NCBI GenBank assembly: GCA_028279875.1
Contig: JANQMU010000034.1
Span: forward strand, 1 to 64,000
From: Rhizobiaceae bacterium
GTDB taxonomy: Bacteria; Pseudomonadota; Alphaproteobacteria; Rhizobiales; Rhizobiaceae
Reading direction: 5' to 3'
Length of the DNA: 64,000 nt
Shown here: positions 7,979-16,681 of the stretch, piece by piece
Layout of the letters: each line of letters starts with the position of its first letter
Position numbering within the stretch: position 1 is the stretch's first letter
Position numbers and translations under genes: made by a program
Notes under the pieces: model-generated
Told to the model about the DNA's origin: nothing
What the model saw: the letters and a program-made list of their open reading frames with translations, nothing else
The model's database searches: none

Positions 7979-9262
7979 TTAGCGGAACAGATGCACCATC
8001 CCCATCGAAACGAAGGGGATATAGGTGACGACGAGGAGGGCGGCGATGGCGGCGAGATAAAGATGGGCCATGTTGCGGGCGATCGACAGCACACCGACAC
8101 CGGAGATCCTGGATGCCACATAGAGCGTTGCCCCGACCGGCGGCGTGAACAGGCCGACTGCGACATTGCAAGTCATGATCACACCGAGATGGACCGGATC
8201 GACGCCGAAGGCCTTTGCGGTCGGCAGGAACAGCGGCGCGGTCAGGAGGATGGCCGGCACCGGATCGAGCACCAGCCCGAGGACCAGGAGGACGATGTTC
8301 ACAAGAAGCAGGAACATCCACGGGCCGCTTGAGAATTCCTGGACGAAGGCGACCAGGATCTGCGGCATCTGCTCCAGAGTGATCAGCCAGCCGAGAACCG
8401 TTGTCGCCCCGATGACCACCATCACGACCGAACTCGTGACGAAGGAATCCACCAGCAGCCGAGGCAGATCCCGCAATTTGAAATCGCGATAGACGACGGT
8501 GGTGACGAAGAGGCCATAGACGACGGCGAGCGCAGCCGACTCGGTCGGCGTGACCCAGCCGGTGAAGATACCGCCGAGGATCAGGACGGGCATGAACAGC
8601 GCTGGCGCAGTTCCGATGAAAGAGCTTGTCAGTTCCTTCAGCGACGTGGTGCGTCCGCCGGGATCGCAATTGCTCGTCTTGCCGACATAGTAGCAGACGG
8701 CCATGAACATGGCGCCGAAGAGGATACCCGGGACCATGCCGCCGAGAAAGAGATCTGCGACCGAGACGTTGCCGACGAAGCCGTAGATCAGCATCGGAAT
8801 GGAGGGAGGGATAATGATTCCGATCGTACCGGCTGCGGCGACGAGCCCGGCCGCGAATGCGGTGTTGTATCCCTCCCGGGACATGTTTTTGATCATGACG
8901 GAGCCGATAGCTGCGCTGTCGGCAATCGCCGATCCCGAGATGCCGCCGAAGATCATCGACGCACCGACGACGACCATGCCGAGGCCGCCGGCCATGAAGC
9001 CGAAGGCAGCCTTTGCAAAGCCGATGATGCGCAACCCGACACCGCCTCGGCTCATCATCTCCCCCGCGACGATGAAAAGCGGGATTGCAAGGAAGTGGTT
9101 CGGCTCGACCCCACCGATGAAATTGAGGAATAGCGCCTGAAGCGGGTAGCCGAGATCGAAGACGATGATCGGCAGCACGGCGGTGATCAGGATCGCCCAG
9201 ACCAGAGGAATGCCGATAAAGACCGTGGTCAAAAACACCGCGACGACGAAAAGCAGGATCAT
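7979..9262 (-). CDS. dctM: TRAP transporter large permease (DctM family)
   Basis: 427 residues from the ATG at 9262, which overlaps the dctQ stop by four bases. The frame is open upstream of 9262, but that part is not homologous. The protein is highly hydrophobic with about 12 membrane segments, and shows the DctM features VWAILITAVLPIIVF near the N-terminus, the Gly-rich SGSAIADSAAIGSVMIKNM, the IIPPSIPMLIYG loop and GLFTPPVGATLYVASRI near the C-terminus. It is the transport subunit of a Na+-dependent tripartite uptake system. Substrate unknown. Confidence 0.92.
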   Translation of the reverse strand: MILLFVVAVFLTTVFIGIPLVWAILITAVLPIIVFDLGYPLQALFLNFIGGVEPNHFLAIPLFIVAGEMMSRGGVGLRIIGFAKAAFGFMAGGLGMVVVGASMIFGGISGSAIADSAAIGSVMIKNMSREGYNTAFAAGLVAAAGTIGIIIPPSIPMLIYGFVGNVSVADLFLGGMVPGILFGAMFMAVCYYVGKTSNCDPGGRTTSLKELTSSFIGTAPALFMPVLILGGIFTGWVTPTESAALAVVYGLFVTTVVYRDFKLRDLPRLLVDSFVTSSVVMVVIGATTVLGWLITLEQMPQILVAFVQEFSSGPWMFLLLVNIVLLVLGLVLDPVPAILLTAPLFLPTAKAFGVDPVHLGVIMTCNVAVGLFTPPVGATLYVASRISGVGVLSIARNMAHLYLAAIAALLVVTYIPFVSMGMVHLFR

Positions 9263-9801
9263 GACAGTGCCTCTCCGCCGTCCGAATGGGTTCCGTGTGG
9301 AATGACCGGATTCCGGATATCGAACACCATGTTGTAGAGATGGAAAATCAGGCTCAGCGCCATACCGGCGGGCATGGACGCATAGAGCAGACCGACGGGC
9401 CAGTAGAGAACGGTGGTCTTCTGCGCCCAGGTATGAATCGAGATATTGTATCCGGTGTAGATCAGGCTGATCAGCAGAACGACGATGATCGCGTCGATGG
9501 CAATGGAAAGGACCCTTTGTCCGGTGAGAGGCACAAGCCGCTCGACGATTTCGGTCACACGCATATGCGCCCCACGGGCCATGGCCGCCGCGCAGCCGAT
9601 GAACGTGCTCCAAAGCAGCAAGAAGCTGGTGACTTCCAGCGACCAGGCAAGGTCAAAGCCCGCAAACCCGCGGAGCCAGGCATTGCAGAACACCAGTGTT
9701 ACGATCGCAAAGCCGCCCAGCATCAGGCACACGTCCACCAGGTGGCTGAGCCAGCGCAGCGCTGCCGGATAGTGGTCTCGGTAATCCAACGGTCTTCTCA
9801 T
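9259..9801 (-). CDS. dctQ: TRAP transporter small permease (DctQ family)
   Basis: 180 residues with four predicted membrane helices, beginning with LVDVCLMLGGFAIVTLVFCNAWLR. The region around LEVTSFLLLWSTFIGCAAAMARGAHMRV is the DctQ hallmark. It couples to the DctM subunit encoded immediately downstream with a four-base overlap. The spacer to the upstream dctP contains a strong hairpin. Confidence 0.9.
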   Translation of the reverse strand: MRRPLDYRDHYPAALRWLSHLVDVCLMLGGFAIVTLVFCNAWLRGFAGFDLAWSLEVTSFLLLWSTFIGCAAAMARGAHMRVTEIVERLVPLTGQRVLSIAIDAIIVVLLISLIYTGYNISIHTWAQKTTVLYWPVGLLYASMPAGMALSLIFHLYNMVFDIRNPVIPHGTHSDGGEALS

Positions 9802-9810
9802 TTTGAAAAG

Positions 9811-9835
9811 GACCGGAGCCGATCGGGCTCCGGTC
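9811..9835 (-). terminator. Intercistronic hairpin between dctP and dctQM
   Basis: GACCGGAGCC (9811-9820) and GGCTCCGGTC (9826-9835) form a perfect 10-bp stem with a 5-base loop. On the minus strand it is followed by CTTTTCAAAA. It lies between dctP and dctQ. Such partial terminators or 3'-stabilising stems typically let the binding protein be made in excess over the permeases. Confidence 0.7.
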
Positions 9836-9864
9836 AGTTGACGCTCAAATTGCGCCTTGCTCGA

Positions 9865-10878
9865 TCAGTTCTGTGCCGGGAGCGCCTGACGGATGGCCGC
9901 GGCATCTGAAAGAATGTTGTCGACGGCTTCCTCGCCGTAAACATCCTTGGCTTTCGCATAGACCGACTGAACGGCTTCGCGGAAAGGTTCGATGTCCGGA
10001 ACGCTGACCTTGGCACCGTCCTCGGTCATCTGCGCCAGCTGGCTGTCGACGGAGTTTTTCACAAGCTCTCGGCTGAAGGCGGCAGATTTAGCGGCCGCTT
10101 TCAGGACGGCTTCCTTGTCTTCGTCCGAGAAGGATTGCCAGGTTTCTTCGGCAACCGTCAGGGGCAGCGGGCTGTAGACGTGGCGTGTCAGTGTGATGTA
10201 CGGCGCAACTTCGTAGAACCGCAGGGAATTGATGGTGTCGACCGGGTTTTCCTGTCCGTTCACGATGCCCTGCTGGATCGACAGATAGACGTCGGTAATC
10301 GGCATGACGACGGTTTGGAACCCGATGGCTTCCATGGACCAGCGGATCATGTCGTTCGGAAACACCCGCATCTTCATGGATTCGGCGTCTTTCGGAGAGG
10401 CGAGCGGCCCATTTGTCGTGAAACTGCGGAAGCCGGCTTCCCATGTCGACAGCACGCGGAAGCCTTTTTCCGGAAGCTGGTTGAACTCGCCCTGCAGCCA
10501 GTCGGAATTGTCATAAAGCTCCCAGCCCTGTTCATAGGTGTCGACCAGGAACGGCATGGCCGTCAGGTTGAGTGTCGGCAGGTGCGTCGCGTAGCTGCCC
10601 GTTGCGGACACGGTGAAATCGATGCCGCCAAGCTGGAGCATTTCGATCGCTTTCGGATCGTTTGCCAGCTGCCCGGACGGGTAGATCTGAACCTCATACC
10701 GGCCGTCGGTGTATTCGGCGACTTTTTCGGCAAAGAGTTCCGCAGCCGCCTGCCGCGATCCGCCGGGATTGTCGGTGTGACTGAAGCGCAGGGTTTCGGC
10801 AGCAATTGCACTGCCTGCACCGGCGACTACAACAGCCGCGCTCAACAGCAGGCGGTGCAAGCATTTCTTATCAAGCAT
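9865..10878 (-). CDS. dctP: TRAP transporter periplasmic substrate-binding protein (DctP family)
   Basis: 337 residues from the ATG at 10878, which follows GGGAGGAGACCCAC. A signal peptide covers about residues 1-26 (KKCLHRLLLSAAVVVAGAGSAIA, cleaved after ...AIA-A). The mature protein opens with LRFSHTDNPGGSRQAAAELFAEKV, typical of DctP. It carries the conserved Arg-containing segment (MRVFPNDMIRWSMEAIG) and the ENPVDTI block that bind the carboxylate of the ligand. It heads the operon dctP-dctQ-dctM-dehydrogenase. A carboxylate ligand is expected; its identity is unknown. Confidence 0.92.
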   Translation of the reverse strand: MLDKKCLHRLLLSAAVVVAGAGSAIAAETLRFSHTDNPGGSRQAAAELFAEKVAEYTDGRYEVQIYPSGQLANDPKAIEMLQLGGIDFTVSATGSYATHLPTLNLTAMPFLVDTYEQGWELYDNSDWLQGEFNQLPEKGFRVLSTWEAGFRSFTTNGPLASPKDAESMKMRVFPNDMIRWSMEAIGFQTVVMPITDVYLSIQQGIVNGQENPVDTINSLRFYEVAPYITLTRHVYSPLPLTVAEETWQSFSDEDKEAVLKAAAKSAAFSRELVKNSVDSQLAQMTEDGAKVSVPDIEPFREAVQSVYAKAKDVYGEEAVDNILSDAAAIRQALPAQN

Positions 10879-10930
10879 GTGGGTCTCCTCCCTCGATCGG
10901 ATTTGAGATCGTATCAAATTGCACATTTGT

Positions 10931-10944
10931 TTGCGTATACATAA
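10931..10944. promoter_or_regulatory. Candidate GntR/FCD operator
   Basis: TTGCGTATACATAA is a 14-bp imperfect palindrome centred on GTATAC (arms match at 5 of 7 positions). Operators of FCD-type GntR regulators often contain a TTGTATACAA-like core. It lies 52 bases upstream of the dctP ATG in the 415-bp spacer (10879-11293) shared with the divergent GntR gene. Apart from this site and a possible 54-codon ORF, nothing else was recognised in that spacer. Confidence 0.45.
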
Positions 10945-11065
10945 TTCAATCCCTTGTCAACGTGGCGGATGTCCACTATCAAAAAAGGAGGAACCGGGCG
11001 CTGCCTCTGAGAGCGGAGAACGCGATCGGCGACCTCCTCAGAACCGGACAGTCGGGAGGAATGTC

Positions 11066-11230
11066 ATGAAAGAAGGTGGTAAAGCCGTGCGAGTTGCCTG
11101 CCTCGTAGCCGGCTGTTTTGCTCGGTTTCACCGGAGATCGATTTCGCGTGTCAGGCTCGTCGGGGCGTGCGACAATGACCGCTCGACGGAACGCCGCTGG
11201 AAAACGAGCCGAGAGACCACCTCAGAGTGA
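11066..11230 (+). CDS. Possible 54-residue ORF upstream of the GntR gene
   Basis: ATG at 11066 has an excellent ribosome-binding site (GGGAGGAATGTC). The predicted peptide is basic and Cys-containing (MKEGGKAVRVACLVAGCFARF at the start) and resembles no family known to me. It ends 63 bases before the GntR start. The site may be genuine or accidental; only the ribosome-binding site supports it. Confidence 0.2.
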   Translation: MKEGGKAVRVACLVAGCFARFHRRSISRVRLVGACDNDRSTERRWKTSRETTSE

Positions 11231-11293
11231 TTGCGATCGAAGAGGCGATTGACGAGCGAGATCGCCAGGGGAAGAAAAACCGGGAGTTTGAAC

Positions 11294-11968
11294 GTGCTTG
11301 AAGCACCGAAACCGAAGACGATCACGACGCAGGCGATGGAACGAATCCGTCAGCTGATCTTCGACGGTGAGCTTGCGGCAGGTTCCGACCATCTTGAAAG
11401 CGAACTCGCCGACCTGCTCGGCATGTCGCGGACGCCGGTCCGCGAGGCGACCTTGATGCTGGCCCAGCAAGGGCTGCTTGAGGTGCGGCCCAGAAAGGGT
11501 GTTCGCATTGCAACGCTTTCGCTGAAGGACATGGAAGAAATCTATGCGGTTCTGACCGAGCTGGAGAGTCTTGCTGCGGAAGAGGCCGCTGAAAAGGGGT
11601 ATTCCGAAGAGGATCTCGCGACCCTTCAGCAGGCGATCGAGGCCATGGAAGGAGCGCTCGCCCGAGAGGACAGGGAAGCCTGGGCCTTGGGTGACAATGC
11701 CTTTCACGAAGAGCTTGTTCGCCTCGGCGGCAATTCAAGAGTGGAGACGATCGTCTCCATGATGGCCAACCAGGTGCGGCGCGCCCGCGCCATGACGCTC
11801 TATATCCGGCCCTTGCCGGTCAAGTCCAATGAAGATCATCGCGCTGTCTATGATGCGATCAGGCAGGGCGATGCGTCCGCGGCACGCGAACTGCACAGAA
11901 GCCATCGCCGCCATGCCAGGGAAGTGCTGATCGAGCTGCTCAAGAAGCACAAATTGTATCAGCTTTGA
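11294..11968 (+). CDS. GntR family regulator, FCD subfamily
   Basis: About 224 residues from the GTG at 11294, which follows GGGAG at 7 bases; a TTG at 11231 is a less likely longer start. The N-terminal winged HTH shows the FCD-family signature ELADLLGMSRTPVREATLMLAQQGLLEVRPRKGVRI. The C-terminal all-helical FCD domain (about residues 90-220) carries metal- and ligand-binding His residues, as in NAFHEELVRLGGN and NEDHRAVYDAI. It diverges from the TRAP operon and probably represses it until the transported acid binds. Confidence 0.88.
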   Translation: MLEAPKPKTITTQAMERIRQLIFDGELAAGSDHLESELADLLGMSRTPVREATLMLAQQGLLEVRPRKGVRIATLSLKDMEEIYAVLTELESLAAEEAAEKGYSEEDLATLQQAIEAMEGALAREDREAWALGDNAFHEELVRLGGNSRVETIVSMMANQVRRARAMTLYIRPLPVKSNEDHRAVYDAIRQGDASAARELHRSHRRHAREVLIELLKKHKLYQL

Positions 11969-12138
11969 GCTGAAGAGTTCGGCTGTCCCGTGTTTCCGCC
12001 TTATTCCAGTGATCGGGTGAAATCTCCTGTCACGGTACCCTTGATTGCTGGACTATGTGCACTGCGGAATTTTGATCCGGAGTTTCTTCAGGGCATCGGG
12101 CGAGGGTTTCGGTCTATCGGATTTTCAATGGACCATGC

Positions 12139-12870
12139 TTAGCTGAGTGGCAGATATTCGCCCATGATATTTCGCTCCATGGTGGTTCCCCAGCCTTCAC
12201 CGTGATCGCTGGTGCTCATGGCGACATGCTTGTCGCTGATGTTGTGGGGCGGGAAGGCCAGCAACTGCAGAATGCGTCCTGGCCGAAGATGCCAGCTTGC
12301 CCAACTGAGTGGGGTGTCACCACAGGAATCCGTCGCCTGCCTGTCGGCACCATGTTCGATGAGGAGCTCTATCGTGGGAGCGTCCGCGAATGCGGCGGCA
12401 CGATGTAGTGGTGTTTCGCCCCTGGTGCGCACGTCACGCATGAAAGCGGCTGTTTCGTGGCCGGCCTTCGTCCTGGCGTTCGGATCGGCGCCGCGTTCGA
12501 GAAGAAGCCGCACCGTGTTGATAAAGTAGGGCCGGCCGGCCTTGCAAAGCGCGTTGTGCAGTGCCGTTTCATGGGTTTGCGGGAGCTTGTGCCCGGGATC
12601 GGCGCCATGGCCGATCAGAAAGTCGCACACTTTCCAATGGCCGAAAAATGCCGCGCTGTTGAGCTGTTCGTCGAGGTCGATGGCAGACAGGTTTCCGCCC
12701 GCAGCAAGCACCGCACGCAGGGCCGTGACGTCGTTGTAATAGACGAACCATGCGAGCGGACTGACCGGAGCAGCGTGCAGCATGTCGGGCCAGTCCGGCT
12801 GTTGCAGAAGCGTGAAAACCAGATCAGTTCGCCCACGGCTGATGGCATCACCTATTTCATCTCGGTTCAT
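12139..12870 (-). CDS. Ankyrin repeat protein
   Basis: 243 residues from the ATG at 12870, preceded by GGGGAG. No signal peptide is visible. Five or so ankyrin repeats run through most of the protein, recognisable by blocks such as LLLERGADPNARTKAG, GETPLHRAAAFADAPTIELLIEHGAD and GDTPLSWASWH. Ankyrin repeats bind other proteins; no catalytic domain is attached and no partner can be inferred. It is transcribed alone, divergent from the DUF1349 gene. Confidence 0.8.
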   Translation of the reverse strand: MNRDEIGDAISRGRTDLVFTLLQQPDWPDMLHAAPVSPLAWFVYYNDVTALRAVLAAGGNLSAIDLDEQLNSAAFFGHWKVCDFLIGHGADPGHKLPQTHETALHNALCKAGRPYFINTVRLLLERGADPNARTKAGHETAAFMRDVRTRGETPLHRAAAFADAPTIELLIEHGADRQATDSCGDTPLSWASWHLRPGRILQLLAFPPHNISDKHVAMSTSDHGEGWGTTMERNIMGEYLPLS

Positions 12871-13029
12871 GGGAACTCCCCTGCCTTTTGTTTCAACACC
12901 GGACGCGATGCAGGTCGTTTGCGGACCATTGTTCGTCATATAGGCCGGGCGGTAAAAATTCGATGGCTCAAAGGAATGCAGCTCTGTAGGGATTATGGGG
13001 ATGTCTTGCCATCCAGGAGGAAACCGATC

Positions 13030-13608
13030 TTGAACGCCATCTTTGAAACGATGACATGGACAAACGAGCCGCCTTTCCACGCGGTCGAAGACGACATCCT
13101 GACGGTTCGATCCGGCTCGAAAACCGATTTCTGGCAGGGCACCTATTACGGGTTTCACCGGGATGACGGCCATTTCCTATGGGTGCCGCGGTCCGGCGAG
13201 TTCTCGGCGACGGCGGCTTTCAGCGGCCGCTACGAAACCCTTTACGACCAGGCTGGGATGATGATCCGGGCGGATGCCGCGCATTGGATCAAATGCGGCG
13301 TTGAATATACCGATGGCGGTCAGCATATCAGCGTGGTCGTGACGCGCGGCCAGTCCGACTGGTCTGCCTTCCGGCTTGCCGCGGCGCCGGACACGGTGTT
13401 CATCCGGATGACCCGGATCAAGGATGCGGTGTTCGTCCAGTACAGCCTGGACGGATCGGACTGGGCGATGGCCCGCCTGGCGTATTTTCCGCCGGAGATC
13501 GGGGAGGTGAGGGCGGGCATAACATTCTGTTCGCCGCAATGCGAAGGGTTCGAGGCGTCGTTCAGCCGTTTCGAGATCGGCGAGCCGGTGTCACGGGACA
13601 TCCATTGA
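13030..13608 (+). CDS. DUF1349 domain-containing protein
   Basis: About 192 residues if the TTG at 13030 is used, which follows AGGAGG at 9 bases; ATG at 13051 is the alternative. The sequence fits the DUF1349 beta-sandwich family related to concanavalin-like lectins, seen in KTDFWQGTYYGFHRDDGHFLW, YDQAGMMIRADAAHWIKCGVEY and FVQYSLDGSDWAMARLAYF. Function is unknown; some members bind or process sugars. It ends exactly where the convergent RACo-like gene ends (13608/13609). Confidence 0.75.
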   Translation: MNAIFETMTWTNEPPFHAVEDDILTVRSGSKTDFWQGTYYGFHRDDGHFLWVPRSGEFSATAAFSGRYETLYDQAGMMIRADAAHWIKCGVEYTDGGQHISVVVTRGQSDWSAFRLAAAPDTVFIRMTRIKDAVFVQYSLDGSDWAMARLAYFPPEIGEVRAGITFCSPQCEGFEASFSRFEIGEPVSRDIH

Positions 13609-15663
13609 TCAGCCGCGTTGACGTCGCCTCTCGCGCCCCCGGCGGCGGGTCGGACCGTCGTTTGACGGCTCCGACACCGTTTTGGCAGGCAGTTTCACCA
13701 CCTTTTCCAGTTCCGGAAAGGCATCGATCTTGTTGGGCAGGGCCATGGCGTGGACGAAGTGCTCCTGGAATTTCGGCTCCAGCGCCGTTTCGATCTTTTC
13801 GATCGCCGTCACCGTCTGTTCTATTTCGCGCCGGTAGTCGCGATTGAGCAGCGCCATGCGCGCGCCGGTTCCGGCGGCGTTGCCGACCGCCTTGACCTTG
13901 TCGAGGTCGCAATCGGGAACAAGGCCCAGCACCATGGCGTATTTTGGATCGATGAACGAGCCGAACGCGCCGGCAAGGCCGATCCGGTCGACATGGGCAA
14001 TGCCCTGCTTGTCCATCAGCAGCTTGATGCCGGCATAGAGTGCCGCCTTGGCAAGCTGGATGGCGCGGACGTCGTTCTGGGTGATGGTCAGTCTGGTTTC
14101 GCCTTCCCACAGAACGTAGGAGAAGGTTCTGCCGTCCTTGACGATCCGTTCGGATTTGCCGGCCAGAGCACCGTCGATGACACCGTCTTCGGAAATGATG
14201 CCGGCGAGATACATTTCGGCGATGACCTCGATGATCCCCGACCCGCAGACACCGGTCACGCCGGTCTTTTCCGACAGCAGGTCGAAACCCGATTCGTCGG
14301 ACCAGGGTTCGACGCCAAGCACCCGGACCCGCGGCTCAAGGGTCTCAGGGTCGATGCGCACCCTTTCGATGGCGCCGGGAGCGGCGCGTTGGCCGCAGGA
14401 GATTTCCGCGCCCTCAAAGGCCGGGCCAGTGGGCGACGATGCGGCGACCACTCGGTCGCGGCTGCCGAGAATGATCTCCGCATTGGTGCCGACATCGACG
14501 AGCAGCATCATCTCGTCCTGGCGATGCGGTCCCTCACTGAGCGTGGCGGCGGCCGCGTCGGCGCCGACATGGCCGGCGATGCAGGGCAGCATGTAGACCC
14601 GGGTGCCCGGATTGAGCGCCAGATCGAGATCGCTCGCCCAGCTATGAACGGCGCCCGAGACTGCGAGCGCAAATGGCGCGCCTCCGAGTTCCGTCGGGTC
14701 GATGCCCAGGAACAGGTGGTGCATGATCGGATTGCCGACAAAGACCGCATCGAGAATGTCGAGCGGATCGACGCCCGATTCGGCGCAGACTTCCTCGATC
14801 AGCCCGTTGAGCGCAATATGCACCGCCCGGGTCATGGCTTCCTGGCCATCGGGATTCATCATCACATAGGAGACCCGGCTCATCAGGTCCTCGCCGAAGC
14901 GGATCTGCGGATTGGAGATGCCGGCGGAGGCGATGGTGAGGCCCGAAAGCAGCGATGACAGATGCATGGCGATGGTGGTCGAGCCGATATCGCAGGCAAT
15001 GCCATAGGCCTCGTTCTTGAGGCCCGGATAAAGGGCGATCAAGGAGGGGCGGGCGGTTTCCATGTCCTTGTGGATCGCCGCGGTGACCGTCCATTCCCCC
15101 TTGCGCAGGATGCCCTGAACCTGCGGCAGAAGATGCTGGTCGATCATGATGTCGGAAAAGCCCCAGTCGCGTTCCAGCGCCAGTTTCAGTCGGTCGAGGT
15201 CGCCCAGCGGCTTGTGCATGTCGGGCTCTTCCACCTCGACATAACACATCTGGATCGCCGGGTTGCGATCGATCAGCCTGGTGTCGGCGGCCTTGCGGAC
15301 GATCTGCGCATTGACCTGGACATCGCGTGGAATATCGACCACGAGATCGCCCTCGATCGTTGCCGAACAGGACAGGCGGCGTCCGTCCAGCAGACCGCGT
15401 TTTTCAGCGTAGCGGGTTTCCTTGGCGCCGAGCGGGGATATGTGATCGGCAGCGGAGGTGATGCCGTGTTTGGCGAAATGTCCGTGCTGGACCTCGATCT
15501 GGCAGCGTCCGCAAATGCCGCGCCCGCCGCACACGCTCTCGACATAGACGCCGAGCTGGCGGGCGGCCTCCAATACCCCGGTGCCCTTTTTGAAACGGCC
15601 GCGACGGCCCGACGGCATGAAGAGGACCAGAGGATCTTTGGCATTTTGCGCCTTTGGGTCCAT
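13609..15663 (-). CDS. Corrinoid activation protein, RACo-like (2Fe-2S + ASKHA ATPase)
   Basis: About 684 residues from the ATG at 15663 (GAAGG 9 bases upstream). The N-terminal ferredoxin-like domain has Cys-x5-Cys-x2-Cys (VCGGRGICGRCQ, near residues 45-54) and a fourth Cys at RLSCSATI. A linker and a large C-terminal ASKHA domain follow, with phosphate-binding motifs ACDIGSTTIAMHL and LVDVGTNAEIILG plus GLAGAFGSF. RACo proteins use ATP to drive reduction of inactive Co(II) in corrinoid proteins to Co(I). The partner is probably the corrinoid protein at 20489-21193. The last 12 residues contain eight arginines (RRRGRERRRQRG), an Arg-rich tail shared in style with three neighbours. Confidence 0.88.
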   Translation of the reverse strand: MDPKAQNAKDPLVLFMPSGRRGRFKKGTGVLEAARQLGVYVESVCGGRGICGRCQIEVQHGHFAKHGITSAADHISPLGAKETRYAEKRGLLDGRRLSCSATIEGDLVVDIPRDVQVNAQIVRKAADTRLIDRNPAIQMCYVEVEEPDMHKPLGDLDRLKLALERDWGFSDIMIDQHLLPQVQGILRKGEWTVTAAIHKDMETARPSLIALYPGLKNEAYGIACDIGSTTIAMHLSSLLSGLTIASAGISNPQIRFGEDLMSRVSYVMMNPDGQEAMTRAVHIALNGLIEEVCAESGVDPLDILDAVFVGNPIMHHLFLGIDPTELGGAPFALAVSGAVHSWASDLDLALNPGTRVYMLPCIAGHVGADAAAATLSEGPHRQDEMMLLVDVGTNAEIILGSRDRVVAASSPTGPAFEGAEISCGQRAAPGAIERVRIDPETLEPRVRVLGVEPWSDESGFDLLSEKTGVTGVCGSGIIEVIAEMYLAGIISEDGVIDGALAGKSERIVKDGRTFSYVLWEGETRLTITQNDVRAIQLAKAALYAGIKLLMDKQGIAHVDRIGLAGAFGSFIDPKYAMVLGLVPDCDLDKVKAVGNAAGTGARMALLNRDYRREIEQTVTAIEKIETALEPKFQEHFVHAMALPNKIDAFPELEKVVKLPAKTVSEPSNDGPTRRRGRERRRQRG

Positions 15664-15717
15664 CCGGAACATCCTTCATGGTGATTCCGGCCAATGCCGG
15701 AATCCGGGTTCAGTCGG

Positions 15718-16671
15718 TCAGGCGCGGGCCCGGCGTCCGCCGCGGCGGCGTCCAGTTGCGGGAGCGGCGCCTGCGGTTTCCGCCCCCGGCGATGCGGCAG
15801 CGCCGGTGGCCGGCGCGCGGTCGCGATAGGTCATGATCCAGTTCTGGCAATTGGCATCGGTGCCGTTGAGGACATTGGCGCCATGGACCATTTCCATCTC
15901 CTGCGGACGGCAGGGATTCATGATCGCCGAGGTCATGCCGGAGGCGATCACCATCGGGATGAAGGCGGCGTTGACGCCATGCCTGTGCGGCAGGCCAAAG
16001 GAGATGTTGGACAGGCCGCATGTGGTGTTGACGCCCAGTTCCTCGCGGAGCCGGCGCACCAGTTTGAAGACCTGGAGGCCGGCGGTGCCCATGGCGCCGA
16101 TTGGCATGACCAGCGGATCGACGACGATGTCCTGCGCCTTGATGCCATGATCGGCGGCGCGCTCGACGATTTTTTTGGCGACGGCAAAGCGCACATCGGG
16201 GTCCTCGGAAATGCCGGTCTCGTCATTGGAGATTGCCACCACCGGAACGTCGTATTTCCTGACGAGCGGCAGGATGGCTTCGAGCTTTTCTTCCTCGCCC
16301 GTGACCGAATTGACCAGCGGGCGACCCTTGGCGACTTTCAGCCCGGCCTCGATGGCGGCCGAGACCGATGAATCGATCGACAGCGGGATGTCCACGAGCC
16401 CTTGAACGATTTCCAATGTCTGAACCAGAAGGCCGGGCTCCGTTTCATTCGGATTGACCGATGTGACACCGGCATTGACGTCGAGCATGGTGGCGCCGGC
16501 GGCGACCTGCGCCAGGGCATCGGCCTTGACCGTGTCGAAATTTCCGGCCTGCATCTCCGCCGCCAGCTTCTTGCGCCCGGTCGGGTTGATCCGTTCGCCG
16601 ATCACGCAGAAAGGCTGGTCGAATCCGATAGTGATTTCCTTGGTCGCCGAAGCAACGAGCGTGCGGGCCAT
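15718..16671 (-). CDS. Methyltetrahydrofolate:corrinoid methyltransferase (pterin-binding, MtgA/MtrH-like)
   Basis: 317 residues. The first ~280 form a dihydropteroate-synthase-like TIM barrel, with CVIGERINPTGRKKL, the aspartate-rich TMLDVNAGV, LSIDSSV and LVNSVTGEEE, as in MtgA-type enzymes and the AcsE/MetH pterin domains. It would transfer the corrinoid-bound methyl group to tetrahydrofolate. A low-complexity Ala/Pro/Gly linker follows, ending in an Arg-rich tail (GRRRGGRRARA). It lies 10 bp downstream of the MTHFR gene, which would oxidise its methyl-THF product. Confidence 0.87.
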   Translation of the reverse strand: MARTLVASATKEITIGFDQPFCVIGERINPTGRKKLAAEMQAGNFDTVKADALAQVAAGATMLDVNAGVTSVNPNETEPGLLVQTLEIVQGLVDIPLSIDSSVSAAIEAGLKVAKGRPLVNSVTGEEEKLEAILPLVRKYDVPVVAISNDETGISEDPDVRFAVAKKIVERAADHGIKAQDIVVDPLVMPIGAMGTAGLQVFKLVRRLREELGVNTTCGLSNISFGLPHRHGVNAAFIPMVIASGMTSAIMNPCRPQEMEMVHGANVLNGTDANCQNWIMTYRDRAPATGAAASPGAETAGAAPATGRRRGGRRARA

Positions 16672-16681
16672 CTGACGATCC

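Noticed and set aside
7979-9613. Longer dctM start at 9613
   Set aside because: The extra 117 residues overlap dctQ in another frame, are Arg/His-rich and not homologous; the ATG at 9262 with a four-base overlap is the proper start.
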